A stretch of 64,000 bases of DNA from Hofstenia miamia (Eukaryota > Xenacoelomorpha > Acoela > Hofsteniidae): assembly GCA_900660155.1 (NCBI GenBank), contig CABFPE010000113.1, forward strand, positions 462,364 through 526,363, written 5' to 3'. Shown piece by piece: positions 25,836 to 37,180 of the stretch (its first letter is position 1; every line of letters begins with the position of its first letter). The position numbers and the translations under genes are program-made. A model generated the notes under the pieces. That model searched no databases, was not told the origin of the DNA, and saw nothing but the letters and a program-made list of their open reading frames with translations.

Positions 25836-28800
25836 TTTGTTGTACTCTAACTAATATTTTAGACAGCAAATGGCAAATGTTAATTTACATGCTCTAAGCT
25901 AACGCACTCAACCAAAATTTCGTATATCAATGCTACATTATATTTAGCTTAATATAGACATCAGTATTATGTTCTTGTAAAAATTCTAAGAATTGAACTA
26001 GCACATTTAAGTGATAAAAACTTTAAACGAGATTTGTGGTCTCTCATTTTAACGTTTGTGAATTGTTTTCATGGAATTGTACTTCTCATAATTGTATTTA
26101 TTTTATTGTTTTGCAGGTAATGGTTGTGTTAAATGAGACAAGTAATACAATTTGTTTCATACAGAAAAAATTGAGTTACCCCACATCAGCAATATGATCA
26201 CTTCATAGTGAGTTATAGAAATTTAAGAAAATAGTAGACCCAACTAATTATGATCTATCGAAATAACTTTCTATAAGCATATAAATATGCAATGTTATGT
26301 TATATCATTAGAAAACCATGCTTTTTAAAAATGCATTTCTGCACAAAATCTTGTTTATTAATGGATATTTTCATCACCAAAAATAAGTCTGTTGAACATT
26401 ACGAATGAAGTTGCAACCTATTAAAAAGAATGTTGTTCTGTCCACTTTTCTTGGATTGATCTGAATCTTAATCCAAATTGAAATAAAAAAACTTCAATCA
26501 ACCACATAGACCTATATTGCCTATTTAATTACAATATTTAAAGTATAATTAATGATATTGTTGGCATAGCTCTTCGTTCACATTGTCAAGATATGAGACC
26601 ATGTGTTTCAGCATTTCTTTCCATTTGCATGTTATATGTTCACAAATAGGAAGAAATTTAGAGCTTTCTAATTGAATATGAAATGATAATTGACTTTAAA
26701 GTTTATATTTTATATACTAGTGGTTCGCAGAATTCCCCCAAAAGAATTGAAATTAGTAAATAATTGTTTACTGGGTGTAAAAATCTTCACTTGGATTCAT
26801 CCATAATTCTTTAGAGTGCATCTATTATGCGTCGCTTTTTATTTCTTTCTAGCTTTTTATAATTGTAATAGCAATTGTTCATCGTCGCATATTGCGACTG
26901 TATTTTGTGATATGATAATATAATTTCAAATTGTCTTAATTTATGATCAGCCCCAAAGATGAGCATGGATTGATATTCTCCAATCCACATCCAATCAGCA
27001 TCCGCAAACTATAAAAAATGTCATTCGTAAAGGAACAAATGTTTTCAAGTCCCGCAACATTTAAAAACATTGACGTATGTGTTGCCTCACGATGTACCTA
27101 TTTGCTTTCAAAAATTACTGAAAGTCTTATCAGTGCAATATTCGTACTACTAATTTTGCCTAAGTTTGTCACGAATGTGTTATCTCAATTGCTTCGATCT
27201 GCTAATGAGCAATGTTGCTACCCTACTTTAAAAAAGCATTTAGCTCTTTTCTATTTCAGATTGTTGCAAAAATTATATCTATTAGAATAAAGTTATTTTG
27301 AAATTTTTAAAGGTTTTGCTAATCAGAACACTTTGGAGATTAAGTCAATTATTGATAAAAATTGTTTGAGAAAGATTAAATATATTTTTTAGAAATTGTC
27401 TGAGTAATTATAGCATCATGCGCATGGGTCATATAGTAACTTAAATTTATTAATTTAATATAAAACTGCCAAAAGTGGTACTGTATATCTCAAATAAATA
27501 TTTTTAAATATTAAAATTTCGGGATTGATGTTTTTGTGTGCGAGTTGATATTTTCGCAAATTCCTCTCTCTAAAAATTTGAAAATTTTTTATAGTTGGAC
27601 AAATCCAGTTCGCTCACTGCCATAATTCAATCACGACAAAAATTTGCATGGATCGACCCACATAGGGATCCCCTGACAAAAAATTCAAAACACCTGATAG
27701 AAAATTAAGCGTGGGATGTTTTAAGAAAGGATTAATATTTTGATTATTAATACCAAACTTGTAGTTAGCTCGCATGGTGTAGTGTGGTTTGGTACACATG
27801 CATAAAATTGTCAGATTTGTACAATAAATGTTGGTGAGTTTAAATTCATTGCTCATTTTAGGCTATTTTACTTATAAAATTACCATAATAATGAATAAAT
27901 TTATATATTAGCCATTATTTTTAATATACAATGATCCATGAATATCCATAAAAATTTTTGTTAACTGATTTCGAATATGACTTTATATTACACTAGATAT
28001 CTTTTGTGGAAGAGAAAATTCCATTAAAACGGGTAAAATAAAACGTGGGAAATTGAAATTAGTGAATTTTAAACAGGCTTGAAGGGAAATTTCCATTGCA
28101 TTACATTTGCAGATTATGGAAAAAAATGGAACGGAAATCATTTTATGGAATGGAAATTTAGTCGAAATTTATGGAAATGCAATTTTTAAAACACCCTAAA
28201 TTTATTTTATATAAAAATTGATTTTTCATGAACTGTAACAAACTTCATTAAATAATCAAAATTTTTGGAATCATACAAAGCAAAGCGATTACAACGACAA
28301 AATTTGGTTAATCTCTTCATACAGCGAAAGAAGTATTCGCTAGCTTCCATACGTAAATATGGAAATTGGCTTCCATAATTTCAGATATTTTAAAAACTGG
28401 ACCCGTTTGTGACATCTAACATTTGTTACTAGTTCTGCTTCTAAACCTGTAGGTGGATGTACAAATTTTTTAATATTTAGTGACACCGCAATCAATATTA
28501 TTATCAACTGACAGTTTGAGATACATACTAGTTGTTGCATGAACTTTTTCACATATGTGTATTTAACTTATTAAATTTAAATTCAATTTTTAACAGGACT
28601 GGAACTGAAATATAATTATTAGATATGAAATTGAAGTAGACTTGGCTAAGGCTAGGATCAAAACCATTACAAATTTCTATTATGTGTACCTATCGCAGTT
28701 TCTACCGAAACAATTATTGCTCATGCCTGAACTGAATTGCAAGTTATGTTCACAATGTAGTCAATTTAACTAACCACTAGTGGAGTTCTACGGAATCACT

Positions 28801-29743
28801 TAGTCCAATGGGATTTAAAGACTTTATTGTCTCAGTCCTGTGAGACTGTGACTTACTTGGGTCTGGTACGAAAATGAAGAATCTGGAACCATGGATTTCA
28901 GAATGATACCAATTATGTTTCCAATGTTGATCAGAATATAAGTTATGCTGTGGTATCAGAAAATTTCATTGTATTGAGATGGAACCAAATCCAATAGGGG
29001 ACTAAAAACCAGTAAAATTCTGGTCTCTCATAACCCTAGCCAATAGCTCTAATACTTATGAAAAGTGTGAAAATGGAAAAATTTGGAAATGTTTTCAAGA
29101 TAGTTGTGGAAATTAAATGGAAATGGAAGCTAATCGCCATTTCCACATGCAAGTCTGATTGTAAATGCTTAAATCTACACCTTTTAACATTCAATTTAAA
29201 ACATATAAGCAATCTATACATCTACAATAATGGACTCGAAAAATCTGCATAGACAAAGTAAAGAGCAGAACTATTAAATCCCTTCGATTAGTAAAGGATC
29301 ATTGTACAGCCAATGCTGTTCTCAATCTCGACTCGACTGAGCTCAGCTCGTTAAAAACTTGCTTCATTGAGAAGTCTGTGTCGAAAGTGAAAATTATTTA
29401 GGTTATTTATATATTTAATGGGTGCCTATAATTTAGCTATAAGCAGATTTATGTACTAATAACCATAGCTATTGAGAGAATTTCACTTTGTACACCAGAG
29501 TAGTGAATAAGGGAACAGGAATCCTGTGTAATTGCTTACAAAAATGATTAACAAGTGAATTTGGGTTTAAGGTTTATTTTAAATATACAGTAATAGGAAG
29601 GAGTAATAATAACCAATTTTTCTTCAACTTTATAAATTGGAAGATAGCGTTTGCCCAACTTTGCGTTATATAAATAACACTGAAGATCAATTAAAAAGAC
29701 TATATTTTGAAAATTAACTATTGAATAAAATACTAAACTTATT
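25836..29743. other. AT-rich intergenic stretch upstream of copy A
   Basis: No gene recognised. Patches rich in TGGAAAT occur at 28070-28190, 28350-28380 and 29065-29150 and may be old repeats. GAGCTCAGCTCG-rich sequence at 29326-29377 resembles an end of the hAT-like MITE described at 31067. Confidence 0.4.
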
Positions 29744-30163
29744 TCATTCCTCTTTTAAAGCCATGCCAGCTGAAGAATATCTTCGTGGAATTGAATTCAA
29801 TGTGTCTAAAAAGTTTTGTTCTAAGTCCTTGTCTACATCCGGATATTTTAAAACAAATAAAGTGAGATTGTCTTGGACTTTTTTTCTTGATTCAACATAC
29901 TGTTTTGCGACGAAACGTTCTTTTCTGTCACTTTTTTCTCCTTCGACAACATAGATTTTGTCAAAGGTGTCCAAAATATAAACATGATTTTGATCAATGC
30001 TTTCCTTTCTTAAGAGAACATCTTCTATATCTATATATCCTGCTTGGTTTTCCAGCTTTAAAAGAGACGGTTGTTCGTTCTTTTGTACTGGAACAAAGTT
30101 GCTTGTGATAAAATGTATGCATACGAAGATTAACCGAAAGTATAGCGCATAAGTGAAGAGCAT
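29744..30163 (-). CDS. Small gelsolin-like repeat protein or exon, single open frame
   Basis: A 139-codon frame starts at ATG (30163). Its first ~27 residues are hydrophobic (LIFVCIHFITSNFVPV) and look like a signal peptide or a membrane anchor. The middle has HVYILDTFDKIYVVEGEKSD followed by RKERFVAKQYVESRKK, close to the gelsolin/villin repeat pattern (..FILD.G..IY.W.G..S...E...A...A). Tryptophan of the usual Y.W.G is Val here. The C-terminal part (LTLFVLKYPD..) does not match a known second repeat. Gelsolin proteins normally carry 3-6 repeats and are spliced. This could be one exon of a larger gene, a secreted single-repeat protein, or a retrocopy. No introns or poly(A) tail were seen. The composition does not differ from its surroundings. 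Confidence 0.45.
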   Translation of the reverse strand: MLFTYALYFRLIFVCIHFITSNFVPVQKNEQPSLLKLENQAGYIDIEDVLLRKESIDQNHVYILDTFDKIYVVEGEKSDRKERFVAKQYVESRKKVQDNLTLFVLKYPDVDKDLEQNFLDTLNSIPRRYSSAGMALKEE

Positions 30164-30526
30164 TCTTAATAATAAATCCGCGGGAAATTTATAGTGGCAT
30201 TTACGTTATGAGAAACACTATAATAAAGAATGTTGAATTTCAGCACGTTCAATTCTTTTACAGATAATTTTTCTCCATCTATTGTTGAACTGAAATCAAG
30301 CTACTACAAATGCGGCTCCAATAATTCAACCAAGATGCAAAATGTATTTACTTAGTGTACTAATGAGGTAGAGCTGACATCGATCATAAAGTGCTGACTT
30401 CGACAGTTTTCCTACAGTCATTATTATCTGCGATATTTTACTAAAATGGGTCAATATTTACTTTGCAAATATAAAATTGAAAAAATATTATTTAAATATT
30501 TTCCAGTTAATGTAGAACCATAAATA

Positions 30527-31059
30527 CTCTTAGGTTCCTAATAAACGTCCCGGGACGCTTATTAATTTTTTAAATTTTTTCCGACCCTTTGGACCTTATT
30601 AGGATCATTCTTTTTAATAATTTTCAAATATTTCATACATCAGATTGTCCTTTTTTCTTCATGTTTTACAAATAATTGTTTGTATGCTCCGTTAATATAT
30701 CAGAGACATTTTGCTTTTTCTTCTTTCTTATAATTAGACAGAAGACTGTTTTTTTCGTTTTCATACAGATGTCCCTTTCTTTATTAACAGTCAAGATCCA
30801 AACAACGATTTTTGCTTATGATTTTCAAGCTGTATTTTGTTTAGATTGTTTGTATTACTTAGTCTTTGGTTTTTAAAAAAGATTTTCTTTATAGTTTCTT
30901 TTACTTTTAAAAAGATGATGGAGTTTTGTTATTTTAGAGGTTTAGGCTATTTTTGAAATTCTGACCCCCCTCTTAATAAGACACCCCGTTTATTAATTTT
31001 TGGAATGTTTTCCGACCCCTCCTACTATTATGACCACCCGTTTATTAGAAACCTAAGAG
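30527..31059. mobile_element. MITE with TA target duplication (533 bp)
   Basis: The inverted ends are CTCTTAGGTTCCTAATAAACG at the left and the inverse of CGTTTATTAGAAACCTAAGAG at the right, with TA at 30525-30526 and 31060-31061. Just inside, both ends carry CTTATTAA and CCGACCCCT-type motifs in inverse order. There is no coding capacity. The TA duplication suggests a Tc1/mariner-like origin. Confidence 0.6.
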
Positions 31060-31066
31060 TACACAG

Positions 31067-31397
31067 CAGACTTTTCAACGAGCCGAGCTTTTAACGAGCC
31101 CAAAACGAGCTTATTTTAGGCAAAGCAAGTTTATAGTTCTATGTGTTAGTTTGGTTATGGAGATTTTTCTTATTTTTTGCAGTCAGTATATGCCTTTCAT
31201 ATAATCTTATTTAAGAAATGTTTATTAAATAATAGAAAGAGCGATGTAAAAAATTCTTTGAGCACAATATTTTTTAAAAAAATACCGAGCTAGAACTAGC
31301 CTAATTCAAAGATTTTATGTGGTGAGCTGAGCCGAGCCGAACTTACACAAAATTTAAACGAGTCGAGCTTGGAATTGTCGGATCGTTGACAAGTCTG
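31067..31397. mobile_element. hAT-like MITE, GAGCTCG-rich, with perfect 8-bp duplication
   Basis: The ends are CAGACTTTTCAACGAGCCGA and the inverse CAGACTTGTCAACGATCCGA. The 8-bp target duplication GTACACAG is exact at 31059-31066 and 31398-31405. The inner ends are full of CGAGC/GAGCTCG motifs. It inserted directly at the end of the TA-flanked MITE. Exact flanks indicate a recent insertion. It has no coding capacity. Confidence 0.75.
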
Positions 31398-31682
31398 GTA
31401 CACAGCCACACTCAAATCCACAGGCATTCCAAATGAAAATTTTGTTTATAATAAAATCCTGAATAATGATTTTTTGTCTCAATAAGCTCTCATGTATTGG
31501 GTAAGTTGCTCTTTCTCATTCTTAAATATTGAAAATCAAACAATACGTCGTGCGATACTAACATTCTTAAAATTATAGATTATGTATATTTTCAAATCTA
31601 CATCAACTGTATGTCCGTATACACAGTTTTCATAAAACGTTGAAAATGTCATCATGAAAACATACACTTCCTAGACTCTACT

Positions 31683-31694
31683 ATAGTAGTAGTT

Positions 31695-31752
<58 letters not shown>
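31683..31752. repeat. (TAG)n microsatellite
   Basis: About 70 bp of TAG with one interruption near its left end (TTG). Confidence 0.95.
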
Positions 31753-32311
31753 CATCAGTTTCTCATTGATTATGCTCGGTCTCAGATATATGGGATTCTC
31801 AGTTATGGATCTCTTCTCACTACTGGTAAATACACATTAAAGTGGAAAAAGATTGAGACAATGTCTAATAGAATAATCGAGACAATAGCCAGTGCTCCAA
31901 GATTCTCTCACACAACCTGCTTTTATAAAGAGTTCAGAATTCTGAAACCAACCAAATACGTCATTTATCTCACATATCTGTATTTTATGGCAATCATATC
32001 AGGGAAGAAAAAGTTTCTATCTGATATGTTTTACAGAAAGCTAAAATTAAATCATCGTCAACATAAATACATAAAGTTGTTTCAGTTAAACAATAGTTTT
32101 GGTGCGGATTCCTTCTTATCTAAAGCTGCAGATATATTCAATTCTCTTCCAAATGAGCTAAGAACTTCAATTGTTTCTAAACACAATATGCAACAATACT
32201 TATTTCAATCTGATAAAACTAGGAAGGAGTATTCCGCAAATTTTGATGTGACTTAAAGTATGCAAAATAATTTAATTTAATTTGAACCACTCTGTTCATA
32301 TATCTCTGTTC
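31753..32311 (+). mobile_element. LINE 3' end, RT C-terminal region
   Basis: Translation from about 31765 gives DYARSQIYGILSYGSLL, then an LQNRI-like segment (MSNRIIETIASAPRFSHTT, FYKEFRIL) and DIFNSLPNELR, ending at a stop at 32256. The order (dYa.s...YG.l.yG, nRiirtia, .ypEl.iL, .WNsLP) is the C-terminal region of Jockey/CR1-like LINE RTs. The 5' side is cut at the (TAG)n run and the 3' side enters the second 1-kb gap. The frame has no stop before its end. Confidence 0.65.
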
Positions 32312-33311
32312 NNNNNNNNNNNNNNNNNNNNNNNNNNNNNNNNNNNNNNNNNNNNNNNNNNNNNNNNNNNNNNNNNNNNNNNNNNNNNNNNNNNNNNNNN
32401 NNNNNNNNNNNNNNNNNNNNNNNNNNNNNNNNNNNNNNNNNNNNNNNNNNNNNNNNNNNNNNNNNNNNNNNNNNNNNNNNNNNNNNNNNNNNNNNNNNNN
32501 NNNNNNNNNNNNNNNNNNNNNNNNNNNNNNNNNNNNNNNNNNNNNNNNNNNNNNNNNNNNNNNNNNNNNNNNNNNNNNNNNNNNNNNNNNNNNNNNNNNN
32601 NNNNNNNNNNNNNNNNNNNNNNNNNNNNNNNNNNNNNNNNNNNNNNNNNNNNNNNNNNNNNNNNNNNNNNNNNNNNNNNNNNNNNNNNNNNNNNNNNNNN
32701 NNNNNNNNNNNNNNNNNNNNNNNNNNNNNNNNNNNNNNNNNNNNNNNNNNNNNNNNNNNNNNNNNNNNNNNNNNNNNNNNNNNNNNNNNNNNNNNNNNNN
32801 NNNNNNNNNNNNNNNNNNNNNNNNNNNNNNNNNNNNNNNNNNNNNNNNNNNNNNNNNNNNNNNNNNNNNNNNNNNNNNNNNNNNNNNNNNNNNNNNNNNN
32901 NNNNNNNNNNNNNNNNNNNNNNNNNNNNNNNNNNNNNNNNNNNNNNNNNNNNNNNNNNNNNNNNNNNNNNNNNNNNNNNNNNNNNNNNNNNNNNNNNNNN
33001 NNNNNNNNNNNNNNNNNNNNNNNNNNNNNNNNNNNNNNNNNNNNNNNNNNNNNNNNNNNNNNNNNNNNNNNNNNNNNNNNNNNNNNNNNNNNNNNNNNNN
33101 NNNNNNNNNNNNNNNNNNNNNNNNNNNNNNNNNNNNNNNNNNNNNNNNNNNNNNNNNNNNNNNNNNNNNNNNNNNNNNNNNNNNNNNNNNNNNNNNNNNN
33201 NNNNNNNNNNNNNNNNNNNNNNNNNNNNNNNNNNNNNNNNNNNNNNNNNNNNNNNNNNNNNNNNNNNNNNNNNNNNNNNNNNNNNNNNNNNNNNNNNNNN
33301 NNNNNNNNNNN
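32312..33311. other. Assembly gap, exactly 1000 N
   Basis: A placeholder gap. The sequence resuming at 33312 is the very end of a GAGCTCG-rich hAT-like MITE, so at least the rest of that copy lies in the gap. Confidence 1.
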
Positions 33312-33344
33312 GCTCGTTAGAAGCTCGGTTCGTTGACAAGTCTG
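33312..33344. mobile_element. End of a second GAGCTCG-rich hAT-like MITE
   Basis: AAGCTCGGTTCGTTGACAAG then TCTG matches the right end of the element at 31067-31397. The 8 bases that follow (ACCAGAGC) should be its target duplication, with the other copy hidden in the gap. Confidence 0.55.
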
Positions 33345-33915
33345 ACCAGAGCACCAAAATGATTACAACAAGTCTGCACAATTCCAGCTGAAGCGGCCAC
33401 CAGCTGAAGTAGGATCGCAGGTGGGGATATATTTCCTTTACTATATTTTCGAATTTGTCAAATCAGGATTATTTATGCACAACCTTTCAATGGTTTTCAA
33501 ATTTTTAACTCAGAGAAAGATTTTATAAATTTTTTTCGTTTTAGTTTATAACCCCCTTTCGATTTTTAAATTCTGATGAAGTATTTCTTGTTAAATAGAG
33601 GTTGGGTTCCTAGAGAATTTGAATCCCCTCAGAGTCGTCAGCGAAGTCAAGTATCTGGAGAAGAAACCCTTACAGGGTTTGTAAGAAAATCAGAGCCGAA
33701 GAATATTCACCTACCTTCTTCAAGTGTGTTTCAAAACATTTTCAGGTCTTACTGTAATACTCTTTATTTTTGCAAACGTCGTTAAACTATAAATACCGAG
33801 GGAATGATTTTTAAAGTTTGGGGTAATAGAAAGTTAAAAAATAATGTATCTTACTTCGCATCGAGGAGTTCGTAAATAGAACTCCTCGCTTCGCATATAT
33901 TGTGTCATCGGCACC
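33345..33915. other. Non-coding stretch with a perfect hairpin
   Basis: CGAGGAGTTC at 33862-33871 and its exact inverse at 33879-33888 form a 10-bp stem with a 7-base loop. A 69-codon frame at 33576-33785 has no recognised domain. Confidence 0.5.
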
Positions 33916-34190
33916 TGTTACGAAAGCCTTAAGTTATTCTCTCCGTCGCCGTTAGAGGCTCTCGTTGCTACTAATTATGCTTTCTCTCCAGTTCCCGCGT
34001 TCGATCACTATCCGCGCTTACGTCATTGCGCAATACTCATTTTAGTTCTGCATAGCGGTAGGTTTTGTTGTTGCTTATTCATCTGCATGTATAAACAGGG
34101 CCTTACTGTGCGCAAGCGTTCAATAAAAGTTTAGTTTATGCACACTCGTGTTCGCTTTGCTCTCACTCATATGAGCAGCTAAGCTTTCTA
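33916..34190 (+). mobile_element. Possible solo LTR (fossil, gypsy-like by tip)
   Basis: The stretch is richer in GC than its surroundings. It begins TGTTACG, a common LTR tip, and holds TATAAA at 34090 and AATAAA at 34122. The right boundary is uncertain, and no target duplication or internal viral-like coding region was found. It could instead be a promoter-like GC island. Confidence 0.25.
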
Positions 34191-34288
34191 CGGAGCTGAG
34201 GGGGGTGGGCGTGGGCGGCGTGTAATTCGGGTGCAGGTCGTTCTCAGCCGCCTTATGACCCCCGCGTCAGCCCGTTCAGTTCTGGGGC

Positions 34289-34524
34289 TGGCGTTATTGT
34301 ACTTTAGGGGACCCAGTTTGAGTGGCGTCATAAAATGGGTATTAAACTCTAACCTTAACCCTAACCCTACTCCCCAACCAATGCAATTATATTGCATTTC
34401 ATCTTGTTGATTAATTTTTTGCAAAACACCCAAGTTTTGGGTGAGGGATTGGGGTTAGGGTTAGAGTTTTATACCCATTTTATGACGTCACATAAACTGG
34501 GTCCCCTAAAGTACAATAACGCCA
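34289..34524. mobile_element. Foldback MITE with telomere-like CCCTAA motifs
   Basis: The arms of about 85 bp are nearly perfect inverses: TGGCGTTATTGTACTTTAGG from 34289 and its inverse ending at 34524. They also share GGGACCCAGTTT, TCATAAAATGGGTAT and AACTCTAACC. The inner ends carry AACCTTAACCCTAACCCTA and its inverse (GGGGTTAGGGTTAG), short telomere-like repeats. The loop of about 60 bp has no coding capacity. No target duplication was identified. The right arm carries the palindrome TGACGTCA. Confidence 0.65.
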
Positions 34525-34593
34525 AGAAACGTTACGTTGTGGCTTGGGTTAGGGTTTAGGTCTATAAAATATTGTAAAATTTAGAATTTAAGT

Positions 34594-34868
34594 TTACGTT
34601 CTAGATGACGTCATATACAGTGTTGCGTAGAAACAATATGTATGTATACCAGAGTCCCTTGATCTGCAATTAAGCCTTCTCGTGTTACTATTGATGGCAT
34701 CTTTGTTGTCTCGCTTTGGCACTAATTGCCACATAATCCTAGATGTGCTGCCAGTGCTAAACATAGTGACGGCAACAAATGGACCAACTACGTATGCAAT
34801 GACATGATCAGCGTAGGATTCATCAACACTGTTGAATGTAAAAACGAAGGCACACAGGGGGTTGTACA
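34594..34868 (-). pseudogene. Aquaporin-11/12-like C-terminal exon fragment
   Basis: The minus-strand frame from 34868 reads NPLCAFVFTFNS, then DHVIAYVVGPFVAV and a polar tail (WQLVPKRDNKDAI) to a stop at 34594. The spacing NP..AF..TF...........YW.GP matches the second NPA half-helix and the last membrane helix of the unorthodox aquaporins 11/12, which carry water or glycerol in internal membranes. The second motif is NPL here, where NPA is usual. The frame is cut at its 5' side by the end of the hAT-like element at 34869. The upstream half is not in the window. It is either an exon broken by insertion or a piece joined at a chimeric contig end. The family match is moderate and rests on a short segment. 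Confidence 0.45.
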
Positions 34869-35614
34869 CAGATGGAAGCAGGTTGGGTTGACCGGTATTA
34901 ACCGGTACCGGTTGGGTTGGGTCGAAAATTTCGTGAAACCGGTTGACCGGTTTTTTAATTCCTCCACAAACCGTGGCTGTCTGTAGGACAGAATTTATAT
35001 CTCCGTTTCAAGGAAAGTAAAAAGGATTTTTACTAATATATTATAAGAAAAAAAATATAATTTCATAAATATTATATGCATGTAGACAGAAGGTGTAAGC
35101 TTTAAATATAACGTATATAGCTATATAGTATATATAAATGAAACGTTTAAAAAACATAAAAACAAAAGGAGAAAACGATAACATTTAGAAAATGAACACA
35201 TCAAATCTCTGAGTTGGGGTGTGCTCGTGTAGAGTGTGGAAAAGGAAACCCATCCTCATCTACTAGGTAAGATAAATCAATCCCACTTTTTTTGAATACA
35301 GATTCACTCTTGTTGATTGCGGTTGAATGTGGTTCCACATTTTCTAGCAAGGGGGCTATGCCGGTCTGGACCCCAGACCCCCTTCTTTGAAAACGCCCCT
35401 GGTTCGTTATAACTGTTCTGCTAGTAAAATATGGGCTTAAAAAAATTTCAGTAGAAAAAATTGCTAGTTTTTTTGGCATCCCTGCTTTATTTTTGCTCGA
35501 CCGGTACCGGTAAAATTTTTAGCTTCAATAACCGGTTCAACCGGTAACCCAACCGGTTTGGAAATAAAACCAGTTGGGTTGGGTTGTTAAAAATGTCGAC
35601 CGGTTCCATCTATG
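34869..35614. mobile_element. Non-autonomous hAT-like element, GGAACCGG family, copy 2
   Basis: An inverted copy of 15241-15952 with the same ends (CAGATGGAAGCAGG at 34869, and CCATCTATG ending at 35614). GTATATAC follows at 35615-35622, but no matching 8 bp precedes 34869, where the aquaporin-like frame begins. So the target duplication is missing on one side. It has an extra ~40 bp near 34955-34995. Confidence 0.6.
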
Positions 35615-36119
35615 GTATATACACCTCCAAAAATTTCGATAATCTATTTGAATTTCAATAAGTAAAATTTTTTTCATTCTTTTACATAATTTTTTAATTG
35701 AAATGCTACATATAAAATGAATCTCAAGAGAAATAATGGTACTTCTAGTATTAACAGACCTCTTATCTACGGTTCTTAGTTCTGACATTCTCTCCATGGC
35801 CGGATTATACTCAAATTAAACTTAAACAAAATTGTCTTCACACTATTTGGTGGGAAACTGCACGGTTGGAAACAATTTCTATTTGTATTTCCACTAATGG
35901 ATTAGCATCTAAGACGAACAATTTCTGCAGTTTTCACGAATTCTCTAAGTTTCTAAACAAGGATTACTGTCAATCAAATGATTGCAAAAACACTGGTTCT
36001 CACATAAGCAATTTGTAATACATGTTACAATGTCTTACAAGAAGAGCATTCGGTTTAGAATTAATGTTATTAATGCACAGTCAAATTTCACCTTACCAAA
36101 TCATGCGGTGGTCTTATGA
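34869..36119. repeat. Inverted near-identical copy of 14739-15952
   Basis: Same content as the first copy in inverse: hAT-like element, left end of the piggyBac-like MITE (TTAA at 35751-35754), and flanking DNA up to 36119, where copy 1 ends at its gap. Confidence 0.9.
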
Positions 36120-36199
36120 TTGTAAGTTATGAAATATCCAATCATTTTATCACTTTGTGGAATAAGAATAAGAAAAAAGAGTTTATTCGTGAAGTTCAG

Positions 36200-37180
36200 G
36201 ACTCTTGTTTGAACTTATCGGGGAGTGAAGTCTTTTTTTAATTTTTAGACGAATGTAAGATCTTGCTTAAGGGAAATTATAAGAAATCTAGCAATAAATT
36301 ACAAAATGTTCAATCCCCTCTAGACAAGATAAATATGAATATAAATATCAATAAGTACAAAAAAGATAGTAATGAACATAGCTATAAACGTTGAATAAAA
36401 GTAATTGGAATCCAAGAATCGGATAGTTCCCGGCAAGCTGATATGTTGCATTACGACTTCAAATCTGTCAAGCAAATTTTAACGTGTTTAGGCATCGAGC
36501 GCGGACATATTTACGATATATTTCGCATCGCTAAATTCAGAAGTGGATTCCGGCCATCGGCCTACCTTTGGTTGATTTGGGATCTGAATGGGGTAAACGT
36601 CGCAGTTAGCCCAAGCTTACAAGCTTAGGAACTATAATCAGAAAATGTATATAAGGCTGATTTCAGCTTCTCAGATCGTAAACTAGAAGGAAACGCCATG
36701 GCTTATAACAACTGAAGGAATCGATAGATCTCGTCTTCGAATCGGGAATTTAAAACTACCAAAATAAAATTGTAGTAAATATTGCTTCCCCAAGTAACTG
36801 ACTATCTTTAAATGGTTGGTATACAAATTGTCAGAGTATAATAAGCTTAGATCGAAGTCTTAGTCCCCTTTAATACGTAATATCTCAACTTTGAAATGGT
36901 TATTTTGACAGAAACCTGGATTGACGCTTTCATAACAGAAACATTATTCCCAAAATTCTCGATTTTAAAGCAACTAGAAGTGATCGGTTATTTTCTAAAA
37001 ACATGGTGGCTGCTTAATTCTTTGTCGCGGTGACAATAGGCATTTTACAATGAAATGGGCTTCTCAGTATGAATTTGCATGCTCTACCATAATTTTACTT
37101 CATCAATTCGCCATTCTTATTATTTGTCTCTACATTCCCCCAATCAAAGTCATTACAGAGCTGATGCTTCGACTATTGTT
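36200..37180 (+). mobile_element. Decayed LINE: ORF1 C-terminus and start of endonuclease
   Basis: From 36443, VKQILTCLGIERGHIYDIFR and IAKFRSGFRPSAYL match the C-terminal domain of LINE ORF1 proteins (lgi....i..v.R.Gk......RP). From about 36890, MVILTETWIDAFI then LFPKFSILKATRSDR matches the endonuclease start (L.ETW...., DR). Stops and frame breaks are frequent. It lies in the presumed intron 4 of transporter copy A. Confidence 0.5.

Noticed and set aside
31683-31752. (TAG)n as the tail of the LINE at 31753
   Set aside because: The LINE is on the plus strand and the repeat lies at its 5' side in the opposite phase, so it is not its tail.
34289-34524. Telomere or chromosome-end sequence
   Set aside because: Only two or three TTAGGG units per arm, in inverse orientation inside a foldback MITE.
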